A DNA stretch of 64,000 nt, taken from positions 15,337,098 through 15,401,097 of the forward strand of contig OX359266.1 of assembly GCA_947179155.2 (NCBI GenBank), given 5' to 3'. The position numbers were made by a program, and so were the translations under genes. The DNA comes from Hedera helix. Taxonomy: Eukaryota; Streptophyta; Magnoliopsida; Apiales; Araliaceae. Positions 22,601 to 34,937 of the stretch are shown piece after piece (the stretch's first letter is position 1; every line of letters starts with the position of its first letter). The notes beneath the pieces are model-generated. The model was not told the origin of the DNA. It searched no databases and saw nothing but the letters and a program-made list of their open reading frames with translations.

Positions 22601-24502
22601 TAAAAATAGTAATATAATATTTGAAATAATCTGCTTAAATTGGACCCAAACCGACCCGACCCGGTTTGGATGACCCGACCCAACCCGATTAAATTAATTT
22701 ATTTTTCAAAAATTCGGACCACTGCTGTAGCGGTGGATACTAGTGCCACAGCGGTCTCGGACATAACCTCTCACCGCTACGACGCAGAAGTCCAGCGCTG
22801 CAGCAGTTAGTCTGTAACACAAATCCTAATTTTTTTCAACTTTGTTTTCTTGATTCAAACTTCAATAGAATTTGTTACACACATTCAAAAGACACCAAAT
22901 TTGATTTGTTATCTTTGTAAGTTAATGTTCTTTAATCTATTATGGATTAATCTCTTTTTTTTAAAAACATTTTTGTCATAGAAATCACGATCGATTGACC
23001 AGAGTTTTAAAACGACCTCTTTTGATACAAAAACCATAACTTGCTCATTTTACCACATTTTTCAAATATTCAAGTTGTGTTACGATCGAACCTCATAGAT
23101 CTAGCATACAAGTCATCGAAATCACATAAACTATTTTCACAACTTAGATCACAAACAAACGAACTAGACATTAAACTAGAGTTTTTCTTTAAAACATGTT
23201 CACATGAACTTTTCTTCAATCTTTTTGTATACAAGACATGTTAATACACATATCTAGCATATTTAACCATATATCTTTATAAATATAGTAGATCTGCCAT
23301 CATGGAGTATAAAAATAGGTTTTGAACCATTAAATCACATTTTCTACATCCAAAATATATTTTAACTGTAGAAAATTCATAAAACACATATACACATTTT
23401 ATCCATCAAAGCTCATCTCTTATATCTTCGAACCCTTCATGGTTCCACAACACAAAGATCTCCCACAACCAACCATCGCAAAACCATATAGATCTATAAT
23501 TACAACATAAAATAAAAAGAGTTAGGTCAAGAGCACTTTTAAACCTTATGGACCTTGATGCTATTTTTCTTCCTCTACCAAAATAAGAAACAAAGATTGA
23601 TGACATACACCTTTACTTTTATCTACCCAAAATAGCTAGAACACAAACTCACCAAGTATGTCTCTTACAATGCTCTCAAGGAAGCTCTCTAAAAAATTTA
23701 GCAAAAGGAACAAATGTAGTTTAAATGCTTGGTGATACTCTATACTTATAGGGAAATGGTAAGTATACTTAACTCCTCTAATCAACTAACACTTAGCTAA
23801 TTAGCAAGATTCACTTTTTAAGGAGATTTGATGTGTATTGGTAAGTTGTTTCTATTGTAGTAAATTGAGGAAGGCTTGGAGCCTAGAGCCCTAAAGGCCC
23901 CCCTCTAATGTGTAGGCTCCCTCCCCTTTTTCCTATCATTTTTGATTTAATTATGACATCTTATATAGTCATATATACACTTGTACATATATACACCCAA
24001 ACATATATCTCTTGGGCTAAGCATTGGACTATTATTTAATTTCTTTGGGCTCATTCCTTCCCTTATTTGGGCTCTCAATAATTTAATTTCATTTGCACTC
24101 CCAACAACAATTAAATTGGACTAGCATTACCAACTTGCAAGGCTAGCATTTAATTAAGTATTGGGCTATAACATTTAGTTCAATTAGGCTAGATTAATTC
24201 TCACATGGACTGACATATTAAATATCACAATTAGGTTAATTAATTAATCCAATTAGACTTGCCTTTTAAAAAATTATTTAGACTATCATAAATTGGTTTA
24301 ACTACAAATCTTAACCCATACAATGACTTGGCTTTTTTTTTTTTATTAATTCTTCCTTGTTACATTTAATAACCATTAAAATAATTACACGTAATATTCC
24401 ACCAATTACATAGGTGCTCAATTAATTCATATAAAATTCACTCCATTGATAATTATTTATAAATTCTAATTATAATGTGATCTAAAATTCATGGTCATTA
24501 CA

Positions 24503-26061
24503 AATAAAATAAGAAAAGTTCTGTTTATTTATAAAATGAGTTAAGGTAAAGATTAAAGAATGAGTAATTAAATAGTAAAGGGTACTATTTAGTGGCAAAA
24601 GATAAAATGAGTAAAGAGACGCAAATAAAAAAATAAATAATAACAATGGTTATTTTATTTGTAAATGATAAACATGAGGATGAATAAGTGGACAGTAAGA
24701 ATGATAATAAATATTAAAGACAATTGAACATGTGATCAATAATTAAACAAAGAAGATACCAATGAGGGTTATCTAAATGGTAAAGTGGAAGTGCGGATAA
24801 TAATAAGATAAGCTGAAAGTGAGAATTAAGAAGATGAATGACAAGATGATGAAGGGAGCAGAAGAGTTAGATGGCGAAAACTTACAAGCTAGAATAAATT
24901 TATACGAATTCAGTAATAATCCAGTAAAGACTAACCTATAGATCGAATTACAACTTATGTAGGTCAAAGGGGAGTTTGTAAACTAGAAGAAGAAGAAGCG
25001 AACGTATCAGGAAAGTATCCCTTAGTTGTACCCTTTATCTATTTCGTATAAGTTTTATAATGCATGCTTAGACTTAAATTGTCATCACTTGAGTGCAACC
25101 TTTTATTTGTGTACGCTTAGGAAGATTTTACAAACATTGAATTATAGGAGACGAGAACTTTAAACACAAATAAGTTATTTGAAGAAAGAGTCTATGCCAC
25201 TTAATATAGCTAGACAAATAATGACATAAATTGTCAATATTATTTTTGAGAAAGCTATCCAAACCAATTGCTCTGGTACAGACTCTATATACTAAGATGA
25301 ACAACACTAATAAAGGGGTACTACTTTTAATTCGTGGATTCGACTTGTGCTCACACAGAGACTAAACATTATGCATAATATAGGGTACGTTAGGGCTGAT
25401 TATCCCATGTACTCATTTTTTTTACTTGAAGGTCTTCAGTTAAATGATGTCAATCCTCTGATGGTTCAATGGTCCTTAGTGACCACTCAGTAATAACTGA
25501 TACTCATGCCTTGAAAGTTTGGAGCTCTTCTTTGCAAGATACATATTGATTGGTTATTCTTAATTCACTCTTATTATTGCCTATCTTAAATTTGAGATCA
25601 TAATATATCACTCATTATTAACTCATTGATTTAAATCACAACTTAATTGAAGCTATTAAACCCTTAAACGTATGAGTCCTAAATTAAATTTTTAATTACT
25701 GTTGTTTATATGCTTGTTGAGCAAACTTGTTGCTCGATCATTCTTGCGTTATAACCCTATTTTTAGTGAAGACGGAGAAAGCCAGTAGCTCCAAAAAAGA
25801 CAAAATAAAAGTCAAGGCTACTAAGTAGTCCAGGGAGGATTATGAAATCATATTTTGTATTAAACTCTAATTATTTTAATATTTTGAACTTAAGACTTAT
25901 GATGTATTATTAAAGATTATTTAGACCTATGATGATTATTATTAATTTAATGTATTATCGTATGCTTTTATATATCGAATGAGTAATTATGTATGATGCT
26001 CAGATGGTATCGTGAAGCATTAAATTCGTGGTAAAAGTACTCGAATTTGGGGGGCGTTACA
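24503..26061 (+). mobile_element. LTR E, plus strand, 5' truncated
   Basis: The 3' end (CGAATTTGGGGGGCGTTACA at 26061) matches the ends of LTRs A and H. It keeps stem-loop 2 (25190-25215) and a perfect stem-loop 1 (25719-25735: GAGCAA, ACTTG, TTGCTC), 326 bp before the end. The 5' start is not recognisable, and the first roughly 500 bp after LTR D could belong to something else. There is no coding region. Confidence 0.6.
25719..25735 (+). other. Stem-loop 1 copy in LTR E
   Basis: GAGCAA-ACTTG-TTGCTC, with the same 6-bp stem as LTR A and a one-base loop difference. Confidence 0.6.
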
Positions 26062-26411
26062 ATAACTTCTTTGATTGTTTTCACTGTTCACTACAGAATC
26101 TCCTTATGTTCCTCTTTTAATGAATCTATGGTTTTGTTGATTTCGTCGATAACTAGTCTTCTCTATGTTTCAACGAATGCTTTGATTTGTTTGGCTTGGC
26201 GATCTTTTTATTCTGCACTTAACAATCTGAGAGTCAAAGATCGTAGAATTAAGCTTTAGGTCTTTCACTCGATGAACTTAACTTACTCTGCGACTTTCCT
26301 GATCGTAGACTTTCATGATGATCATAGAGTATTTGACTTTACGAAATGTGAACTTTAGGATCTCCTCTACGAATATATGTTGCCTTACGATCTGAGCATA
26401 CTTACTCTTAC
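26062..26411 (-). mobile_element. Relic related to the SIRE-like LTR of K
   Basis: It carries the K-type motifs gatcgtaga (about 26198 and 26250), atcatagagt and ctctacgaatat (compare K LTR near 27966), but no long alignable stretch. No ends or TSD are visible. It is interpreted as an old fragment of a copia LTR related to K, and is too decayed for a firm call. Confidence 0.4.
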
Positions 26412-26869
26412 TGTTGGTTTACAAAAATATGGCATACGTATAATTAAATTATATAAGCGCAACGGAAGCAAGCAAAATCAATTTTTTAAATTTTTCTACA
26501 AACCAATAACCAGAATCTTTCTTATACAACAATTATTAATTGAGGAAAGATAAAAGATTTATACTTTTATAGAACCAAGCTTTCACAGGTACAAGTTCAG
26601 CTTCCTTTAATCATTTGCGTTATTCTTCAAATTCACCAATTAGATTCTACAGATCAATGTTAGCTGTGACATCCTGAATTTTTACAGGATTTTCAAATGA
26701 GGATTATGGCTAATTAAGTATAGGTTAGAGGATTAAAACCTGTTTTAGATGTATATGATGCATTAATATGTGATTAAATATAATTTATTATTTATTCAAC
26801 GTGTAAAAGAGGACCTATGTGGTTGAATGTTAATGTGACGGATTAAAGAGAGTGATAGACTGTACTGCC

Positions 26870-28447
26870 TGTTAGTTCCCAATGACACGATAGAAATCTA
26901 GAAGGGGGGGGGGGGGGTTGAATAGATTCTTTTAAAAATTTCTTATATTTGAAAAGATCTCACTTAATTAATTCTTAAACAAAAAGTTTAACACAGCGGA
27001 ATATGATTTAGTTATCCTTTTCTTGATATGTTAGAGTAATAATTCAACAAACAATTATATGGCAGATATAGCAAATGAAAGACAGAATGAGAGAGACTCT
27101 GGGTTTTAAGTGGTTCAGAGCACACAATACTCCTACTCCACTGTTCTGCTCTTCCAGCAGCAAATCCACTAAGCATACTTTTACAATATCTGAATCACTA
27201 AGATTCCTTCAAGACTCACAATCTCGGAATTTTAGTTCACAAAGAACTTTACAAGTCTAACAGACTTGCTTACACTAGTTCACAAAGAACTCTAAAAGTC
27301 TAACAGACTTGCTTACACTAGTTCACAAAGAACTCTTCTGGATTGATGTGTATTTGGATGTGCTACTAAGTTGCTTATTAGCTTGAGTTTTTGAAGGACT
27401 TAGTAGCAATGCAAGCTTTCTTAAGAGTTCAATCTTTTTCACTTCTTGCGTTTTTCTTGTGGTGCAGTGCTTCTTTTTTTCTTTTGCTGATCTTAGTATT
27501 TAAGAAGTTAGGGCTTCAGCTTTCTTCCCGTTGGACCATCTGCTTGAGCTTGTATTTCTTTCCGTTACCTCACAGAGGAGAGCTGCTGTATATTATATTA
27601 ATATAGCTCATTAAAGCTCTGATGAGATTTTATTAGATCTGACCTGTTAGTCCATGGAAGGTTGTTTTCTTTTTCCTTTGGGACAAATATGTCAGTCGTA
27701 GGTTCCCACCAACTTTTATAGAGTCGTTTGGTCCTTCCAAACTATAGGACTGATAGGACACAGTCCTCTGACTTTTCTGCCTTAAAAGTCTTCTTTCTGT
27801 TCCATAGTGCGCTTGGGTCAGAGTCCTGACTTTTTTGACTTGATCAATTTGCAGAGGCTTCCTTTTTGGTTACTTTGATGAAGATTGAATGCTTGAATAG
27901 AATAGCTCCTGATCTGAGAATCGTGATGTCTCTTGTATTTTTGCTCAACAACGTTATGTGATCAACTCTACGAATATCCTTGCTGGCGTGATTGATTTGT
28001 AAAGGATCATCTCTTACTGATCATCGTAGAGTTTACTCAACTGTTAGACTTTTGATCGTAGAGTTCAATTTAAGGTTTCTCGTAAAGAACATAGTCTGTT
28101 TGGTCGTAGAGTCTTCTGGACCACAATCGTAGAGTCCATTCTACGATTGGTTGCCTTGATCGTAGAGTCTTCTGAACCACAATCGTAGAGTCCATTCTAT
28201 AATTGGTTGCCTTGATCGTAGAGTCTGTTCAAATCGTAGAGTTTCCTTGATACAAATCATAGAGTTCTTTCTACGATTTTATTACACCAACAGATCAACC
28301 TAACAGTTTTGATCTATCAAAGTCTTAGTACAACACAAAAGTCTTTTATATAATTAACAAGAGATCAACCTAACAGTTTTGATCTTATCTAATACAGCCT
28401 TTGTACATTATTTCTTATCATCAAATTTAATCATTAAATGTTCAACA
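26870..28447 (-). repeat. K 3' LTR
   Basis: 1578 bp, the same length as 37030-38607. It contains a 14-G run (26904-26917), repeated gttcacaaagaact units near 27235-27335, a TATA-like box at 27713-27720 (minus TATAAAAG) and the ATCGTAGAGT cluster at 28022-28280. Confidence 0.95.
28022..28280. repeat. ATCGTAGAGT motif cluster in K 3' LTR
   Basis: About nine direct copies of (A/G)TCGTAGAGT occur with inverted TCTACGAT copies, partly inside a roughly 55-bp tandem repeat starting near 28102 and 28157. One perfect hairpin is AATCGTAGA-gtccat-TCTACGATT (28125-28148). Two further hairpins intact in the other LTR are broken here by changes at CG positions. Confidence 0.85.
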
Positions 28448-28458
28448 ATCTCCCCCAA
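28448..28458 (-). other. K polypurine tract
   Basis: Minus strand TTGGGGGAGAT directly before the 3' LTR TGTTGAAC start, the typical SIRE-type plus-strand primer. Confidence 0.92.
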
Positions 28459-28698
28459 TTTGATGATGACAACATTATTAACAGATAGTGATTTGAACAT
28501 ATTAAAATAGGCAAAATGCAAGAGTAATTGAATGCCTAATCATACAGTGAGCAGCTGTATTTTCTAGAGAAAAATATGAATTTTATTGATGTTTTAGTCA
28601 AATGATACAATTGAGAAAACAACAGAAAAAGAAAAAAAAACATATCTCCTTCTACTAGGAGGTCTTCTGCCTTATTCTTCAGCTTTTCTCAGTTCTTC

Positions 28699-31266
28699 TT
28701 ACCTCAACACAGCTTCTTCTTCTTTAATTTGAAACCATTCCTGTGAGCTAGATGGCCTCATTGTTGAGGAAGAAGGTCTTGCTGTCACCTCCTGTCTGGG
28801 ACGAGATGGTACTGCTTCGAATCTAGGAGGATGTATTGAATTTTGAACCATCCTCATCCCTTGAGGTGCTCTTCCTCTTCTGCTGTAGTCTGAGCTCGTT
28901 CTCGTTTGCTCTGCTGTGCTCAGTTTCTTCTCCCCCTTGTTGGCATCATTAATTATTGCTACCTGTTCTGAAAGCTGCTGTATGCCCTGAATAATTTCTT
29001 GAAGTTGGGTCTTAGTGGCAGCGACATCATCTTGGTGGGCTTGGAGTCTTTCGTCAGCCATGATTTGTTTTTGCTCCACCAATGACAAAGTGTCATTCGA
29101 CCGATGTTTTTGTTCTGTGAGAGAGTCCTTCAAGGCAATGATTTCATTACTGAGGAGAGTGATAGATTTATCATTGATTTCTTGAAGAATAACAACGGCC
29201 TGCTGATGTGAGTTCAAGGCTTCCAGAATAATTTTATCCCTTTCTTGGAGATTTTCAGAGACTGTTGCCGTTAGCTGCTTTAATCTTGTGGAAAATTGTT
29301 TATTCAGACTGGTAGAGAGACCATTGGCAGCATCAATGATATCGTCCATTCTACGTTGAAGGTTGTGGAATTTCGATGCCAGGTCATTTTGTATCTCTGT
29401 ATGGATATGGCTTGTCAAGTCAGTTAAGCCCTCAGTTGTAGGAAGCCGAGATACCTTGTCTAAAATTTCCTGGAGAAGTTGAGATGATTGTCCCTAGTCA
29501 GCCGTAGAGCTTGGAATATGAAAGTATTCGTGACCAGAGGTGGAGGGAATATCCTCGTGGGTTAATAGGAGTCTTGAAGATGGAGCCGGAGGAATTGTTT
29601 ACTGAGTAGGCAGAATTTCAAGAGAGTCTGGAGGGCACTCTACGTTTTGATTAGATAGGCTTTCTTGACCACCAGTCGTCGAGGGTGGTGAATCTACGAT
29701 CGGGGATGTGTTGATCGTAGAGTTTGAAGCAGAGTTGGTATTTGGGGACTTCTCAAATTTATTGAACATAGATGAGGGTGTATGAATTTGAATGAGGGCT
29801 AGAGGAATAACATGTACCTTTTGCCCTAAAGAATGTGAGAAGGGGTTGCAAGAAATAAGCTTCTGGGCATAAAATAGATTCTGAGGATAGCCTTGAGCTA
29901 TAATCACCACATTTGGGTAAGCTTTGAATGTCCAGAAAACTTGATCCCATGCATTGTGAACCAGAGCTCGGTGGAATGGCATCAGTGGCAAAAATTTCAG
30001 CAAGCAGTTGTAGTTCAGATGCCTTTGCTCATCTCTTCCAACGGCCACTATTTCGATGTCATCCTCTTCATCAGTATTCATTGTAGCTGAAGGGACTGAA
30101 GTATCTTCGTGAGACTCCCCCTCAGCCCGAGCATCCATGGGCTCAGCTGCCGTAGAAGACTCCTTCTCAACTGGAGACATAACAGCTTTTTCAAGTAGCT
30201 CCCCCTTAGCTACTGAGTTTTTGTCAGATAATTTAACTAGCATTCTTCTCTTTCTTTTTGGCTCTTTTGGGGTTGCCTCTTCAGCTTCATACTTGCTGCG
30301 AGTTTCCCTCCGCAGATCAGAATCTTCATCCTCTGATGCAGCCTTCTCTTCAAGAACAGCATTAGGAGTCTCATTAGATGAGCCCTGAGGTTCTTCAATC
30401 TCAAGGGCTTTCTTTCCTTTTCTCTTTCTGATGAGACCCTGAGATTGATTGTTAACATCCTGAGATTCTTCTTCTGCAGGAGTGTTCTTTAATAGAGATG
30501 GCCCTGCCCCACTCTACGTTCCTTCACTATCCCCTGACCAGGATAGTTTCCTATTTTTAACTGGATTCCTCCTCCAGTTGTCGAAGATTCTCTGGGTGAT
30601 TCTTTTGTTTGTGTTTAGGGCTTCTCCTTCGTCAGGCTCAATCAGATCCCCCAAAGATGATCTAAGGAGAATGCTGATGAATCTCCCATAGAACATTTTT
30701 CTGGTCCCCTTTGCTTTTTCCGTATTCTGGATCCAGTTCCCTATCCATTCCATCAGCAAAGAGCCATAGTTGATATTTGTCTTCTTGACTATAGCTGTCA
30801 TCAGTTTCAGCTGCACCTCACTGACTGAGTTATGAGCCGAGTCTTTGCATAGAAGGCATTTACCAACCACATCTGCCAGGAACTCATATTTTTGAGGAAA
30901 TTCTTTCTTCTTTAAACCTTTCAGTCCAGGATTCTTTTGATGGTGCATTCTTCTCAGGCCTTCTTCGGTATTCACCATAGTTAGAGATGTGAGGCCTCCT
31001 TGCTTGAATCCTAGGGCAAGATTAAATTCTTCAGCAGTGAGGTTGAGCTGTACTCCTCTTACAGTAGTGGTTAGAGTTCCATTTGCATATGATCCATTTA
31101 TGTAGAATTCTCGGATAAGCTTTGACAGAATCCTCGTATTCGTTCCCAGAGCTTCTCGTAGACCCGCCTTTTCTAGAAACTGGATTATCCTTTTGAAATG
31201 CTTTTCTGCCGATGTGAAAGCTTCGAAGTTGAGCTCGTTTCCCGAAATGACTTGTGCAGGTGCCAT
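28699..31266 (-). pseudogene. K third ORF (ORF3), 855-codon frame with three stops
   Basis: A single reading frame runs from the ATG at 31266 to the stop at 28699. It is broken only by TAG at codon 251 (30514-30516), TAA at 556 (29599-29601) and TAG at 591 (29494-29496), with no frameshift. Codons 1-250 resemble the domain annotated in plants as 'putative plant transposon protein': LIREFY, VRGVQLNLTAEEFNLALGF and a conserved AHNSVSEV...NINYG block. Codons about 275-342 are charged and include RKRKGKK and PKRKRR, which look like nuclear localisation signals. Near codon 400 DEEDDIEIV fits a SUMO-interaction motif. Codons about 620-780 form a long coiled coil. It sits where some SIRE elements have an env-like ORF, but I see no signal peptide or membrane segment. 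Function unknown. Confidence 0.75.
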
Positions 31267-31759
31267 TTGGTAGTTTTTCCTGAAATAGTAGGAACGATTT
31301 ATCTGAGTATTGAAAACTTAGGGTTTTGGATTGAGAGAGATGGATATAAATGATAGATTTTTGATTTGAAGAAATAAACGACGTGCAGTTTTCAAAGTGT
31401 TTAAAACTTCCCTCTACGTTTGCTGAGACGTGTGTCCTGTTCTGATAGGAGCATCTCATTTGGTTGATGACCTTTTTTCCCCTAGAGATTTACGATCCTT
31501 CGTCACTTCAACTCTTTTGTTGAGGTTCGTTGAGTTAGCTTTACGATAAGGAAAACTCTGCGACCCTTGGCTTGCCAATCGTTAAGTGAGCTCTCCGGTT
31601 TGAAGTGTACTCTACGATCTTGGCCTGACAATCGTTGAGTAAACTCTACGATCTTTTGCCTGATGATCGTTTAGTGTATTTCACGATTTTGACTTTTACT
31701 AATTTTCCTCGCTCACTATTATTTCTGCAGAGTTAGTATATAAAAGAACATGATATATA
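31267..31759 (-). other. K spacer between pol and ORF3
   Basis: No conserved frame. It contains several ACTCTACGAT / ATCGTTGAGT motif copies (about 31608-31700). It may hold a promoter or splice signals for ORF3, but none is clear. Confidence 0.5.
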
Positions 31760-34700
31760 TTAAGGGTCTAGATTTAGCATTCCTAACTCACTTATTAGTT
31801 TATTAAATCTTGATTCATCTAAAGGCTTTGTAAAGACATCTGCTAGTTGATCTTCAGTTGGGATGTAGTGAAGTGATATATTTCCATTTTGTACATGATC
31901 CCTGATGAAATGATATCTTATATCTATGTGCTTAGTTCTTGAGTGCATAACAGGATTATGTGTTATAGCAATTGCACTAGTATTATCAAAGTATATAGGA
32001 ATAGAATTAAGCTCAAACCCATAGTCTGCAAGTTGAGTCTTCATCCATAGAATTTGTGCACAGCAACTGCCTGCGGCTATATATTTAGCTTCTACAGTAG
32101 ATGTCGATACTGAGTTATGCTTTTTACTAAACCAAGAAACAAGTCTGTTGCCAAGCATCTGGCAAGTTCCACTTGTGCTTTTTCTGTCTATTTTGCATCC
32201 TGCATAGTCAACATCTGAGTATCCCATAAGATCAAAGGAGGACTCCTTGGGATACCATAATCCTAAATTTGGAGTTCCTTTAAGATACTTGAAAATTCTT
32301 TTCACAGCTAATAGATGAGACTCTTTGGGGTTAGCCTGAAATCTAGCACATATACATGTAGCAAACATTATATCTGGTCGACTCGCAGTAAGATATAATA
32401 GTGAACCTATCATACCTCTGTACTGAGTGATTTTAGTGGATTTACCATTTTCATCTTTGTCAAGCTTGGTGGCAGGTGGCATAGGAGTCTTCATGATAGA
32501 TGCAGATTCCATGTCATATTTCTTTAATAAGTCTTTGATGTATTTGGCTTGATTAATGAATATGCCTTCATCAGTCTACTTCACTTGTAGTTCAAGGAAG
32601 AAGTTGAGTTCTCCCATCATGCTCATTTCAAATTTGCTCTGCATAAGCTTGGCAAATCTTTCACATAATTTTTCATCAGAGGAACCAAATATGATATCAT
32701 CTACATAAATTTGAACTAGCAGTGTCTTATCCTTATGTTTTCTCAAAAATAAGGTAGTATCAATTCTTCCTCTAGTAAATCCCTTTTCAATGAAAAAGTT
32801 AGTTAAGGTTTCATACCATGCTCTAGGTGCTTGTTTTAGACCATATAATGCTTTATCTAATTTATAAACATAATTTGAAAAAGTTGGATTGATGAAACCT
32901 GGAGGTTGTTCCACGTAAACTTCTTCTTGGAGTTCCCCATTTAGAAAAGCACTCTTGACATCCATTTGGAAGACTTTGAACTTCATGTGAGCAGCATGGG
33001 CAAGGAAGATCCTTATGGCTTCCAACCTGACAACTGGAGCATATGTTTCATCGTAGTCAATTCCTTCTTCTTGAGAGTAACCTTTGGCCACTAGTCTTGC
33101 TTTGTTCCTTGTTATCACACCATTTTCATCCATCTTGTTTCTGAAAACCCATTTGGTGCCAATGACAGGTTTATGCTAAGGCCTGGCCACTAATCTCCAG
33201 ACATTGCTTCTTTCAAATTGATTTAGCTCCTCTTGTATGGCCTCTATCCAACTTGAATCTCCTAAGGCTTCTTCGATCTTCTTGGGTTCCTCTTGAGAGA
33301 GAAAGCTTAGGTAAAAGCATTCATTAGAGGTTGCAGCTCTAGTCTTGATTCCGGTGTTTGGATCTCCAATAATAAGATCTTGAGTGTGATCTTTGGTCCA
33401 TTTTATTCTGCTAGGGACGTCTGTTCTGGTGCCTTCTTGTCTGAGTTCCTCTAAATCAGCTTCTGGTTCTGATCGTAGAGTTCCAATGTCTGATGTGGTG
33501 TGCTCTACGATTTCCTCTCCTAGCTCAACGATTTCTGTCGCTGGTTCCATGGTCGTAGAGTCAAACTCTACGATTTTGAGTTCTTCGATCGTTGAGCTTG
33601 TGTCTGCTGACTCGTTGAATTGTGATCTTTTCTTTTCAGGATCTGATTCATCGAATGTGACGTGGATGGAGATTTCAACAGTTAATGACTCCTTGTTGAA
33701 CACTCTAAATGCTCTGCTATCTGTTGCATAACCATGGAAGATTCCTTCATCTGATTTTGGCTGGAATTTGGTTAGATGCTTCTTGCCATTGTTGAGTACG
33801 TAGCACAGGCAACCAAACACATGACAATAACTTATATTTGGCTTTCTTCCTTTCCATAATTCGTACGGAGTTTTCTTCAATGTTGAGTGTATGAGTGACC
33901 TGTTTTGAGTGTAACATGCAGTACTGATGGCTTCAGCCCAGAAATATTCAGGGAGATAAGCTGCTGCTAAGAGGGTTTTTCCTGCTTCAATAAGAGTCCT
34001 ATTCTTCCTTTCTGCTACTCCATTTTGCTGAGGCGTTCTTGGGGCTGAGAAGTTGTGATTTATTCCATTTTCTTCACAGAATAGGTCCATTTCTGAGAAA
34101 TTAAATTCTCGTCCATGATCACTTCTGATGGCCTTGATCTTTTCGCCCTTTTCATTCATGATCAGTCTGAAGAGCTTGATGAGATGTGAAATGGTTTCAT
34201 CTTTAGAGCTTAGAAAGAATACCCATGTATATCTGGTGTAGTCATCAACTACAACTAGAGAGTATCTCTTTCCTCCGAGGCTGGTCGTAGATACTGGTCC
34301 GAATAAATCCATGTGAAGTAGTTGAAGAGCTCTATCATTTGAGTTTGCTGATTTGCTTTGGAATGACGTCTTTGTTTGCTTTCCAAACTGACAAGCTTTG
34401 CAGGGCTTTTCTTTAATGAAGTTTAACTTTGGCAATCCTTTTACTAGATCTTTGGAGGCAAGCTTTGAAATGCTCTTGAAGTTAAGATGAGATAACCTCC
34501 TATGCCAGAGCCAGCACGTATCTTCAGAGGCTTTAGCAAGAAAACAGACAGTTTGTTCTGAACTTAATTTAGCAAGATTGACCACATAGACATTTCCTTC
34601 TCGAACTCCTTCTAGCTTTAGAGAATTAGTTTTCAAGTCTCTAACTTGGCATTGGTTGTTGAGGAAGGTGACTTGATGTCCTTTGTCACAGAGCTGACTT

Positions 34701-34924
34701 ATACTTAGCAAGTTGTGCTTTAGTCCCTTAACATATGCCACTTTACTGAAAGATATTGCACCATTCCCAGTTGAGCCATAACCCCTGGTTTTCCCTGAGT
34801 TGTTGTCTCCAAAAATAACAGCAGGTCCATCTTTTTCTTTGAAGTCTGATAGAAGAGCCTTATCTCCTGTCATGTGCCGTGAGCATCCACTGTCAAGATA
34901 CCAGATGAATCTCTTTACCTGCAT
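31760..34924 (-). pseudogene. pol: K pol (protease, integrase, reverse transcriptase, RNase H)
   Basis: One 1054-codon frame from the ATG at 34924 is broken by TAG at codon 583 (33176-33178) and TAG at codon 783 (32576-32578, where Gln is usual). The protease has D11-S-G. The integrase zinc-binding residues are H141, H146, C175 and C178. The integrase core shows D206, D269 and E305 with the expected 35-residue spacing. A variable spacer carries repeated I-V-E units. The RT has [19 protein letters not shown] and YVDD at about 740-743. RNase H has SDVDYAG and DNTSAI, but STVEAKYIAA shows K where EAE is usual, which may hit the active site. The frame starts after a TGA and one frame change from the upstream gag region. 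Domain content is otherwise complete, so the copy died recently. Confidence 0.92.
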
Positions 34925-34937
34925 AACAAATCAATCT

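Larger units (their letters stand above)
9660..24502 (-). mobile_element. Minus-strand gypsy-type LTR D, 3' truncated and interrupted by C
   Basis: The remaining pieces are 9660-10033 and 22126-24502 (about 2750 bp). The right end, read on the minus strand, starts TGTAATGACCATGAATTTTAG, nearly identical to the start of LTR C. The left part (9690-10025) aligns with C at 10560-10880, but the last roughly 525 bp of the LTR (stem-loop 1 and the LTR terminus) are missing at the junction with B1. It contains a GC-rich patch at 22720-22815, an AT hairpin array at 22440-22600 and stem-loop 2 at 9931-9955. No TSD can be defined because one end is lost. Confidence 0.7.

Noticed and set aside
26047..26259. 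70-codon plus-strand ORF as a host exon
   Set aside because: It spans the end of LTR E and a relic, and has no splice context or homology that I can recognise.
30514..30516. Programmed readthrough at the ORF3 TAG
   Set aside because: The next codons (AGT GGG) do not fit the known leaky CARYYA context, and two more stops follow, so simple decay is more likely.
29893..30691. Plus-strand ORFs opposite K ORF3 (65-83 codons)
   Set aside because: They are shadows of the minus-strand ORF3 frame, which has clear domain content.
31760..34924. Endogenous pararetrovirus origin of the RT-containing regions
   Set aside because: LTRs, TSDs, PBS and PPT are present, and domain order and integrase identify copia (K) and gypsy (H) retrotransposons.
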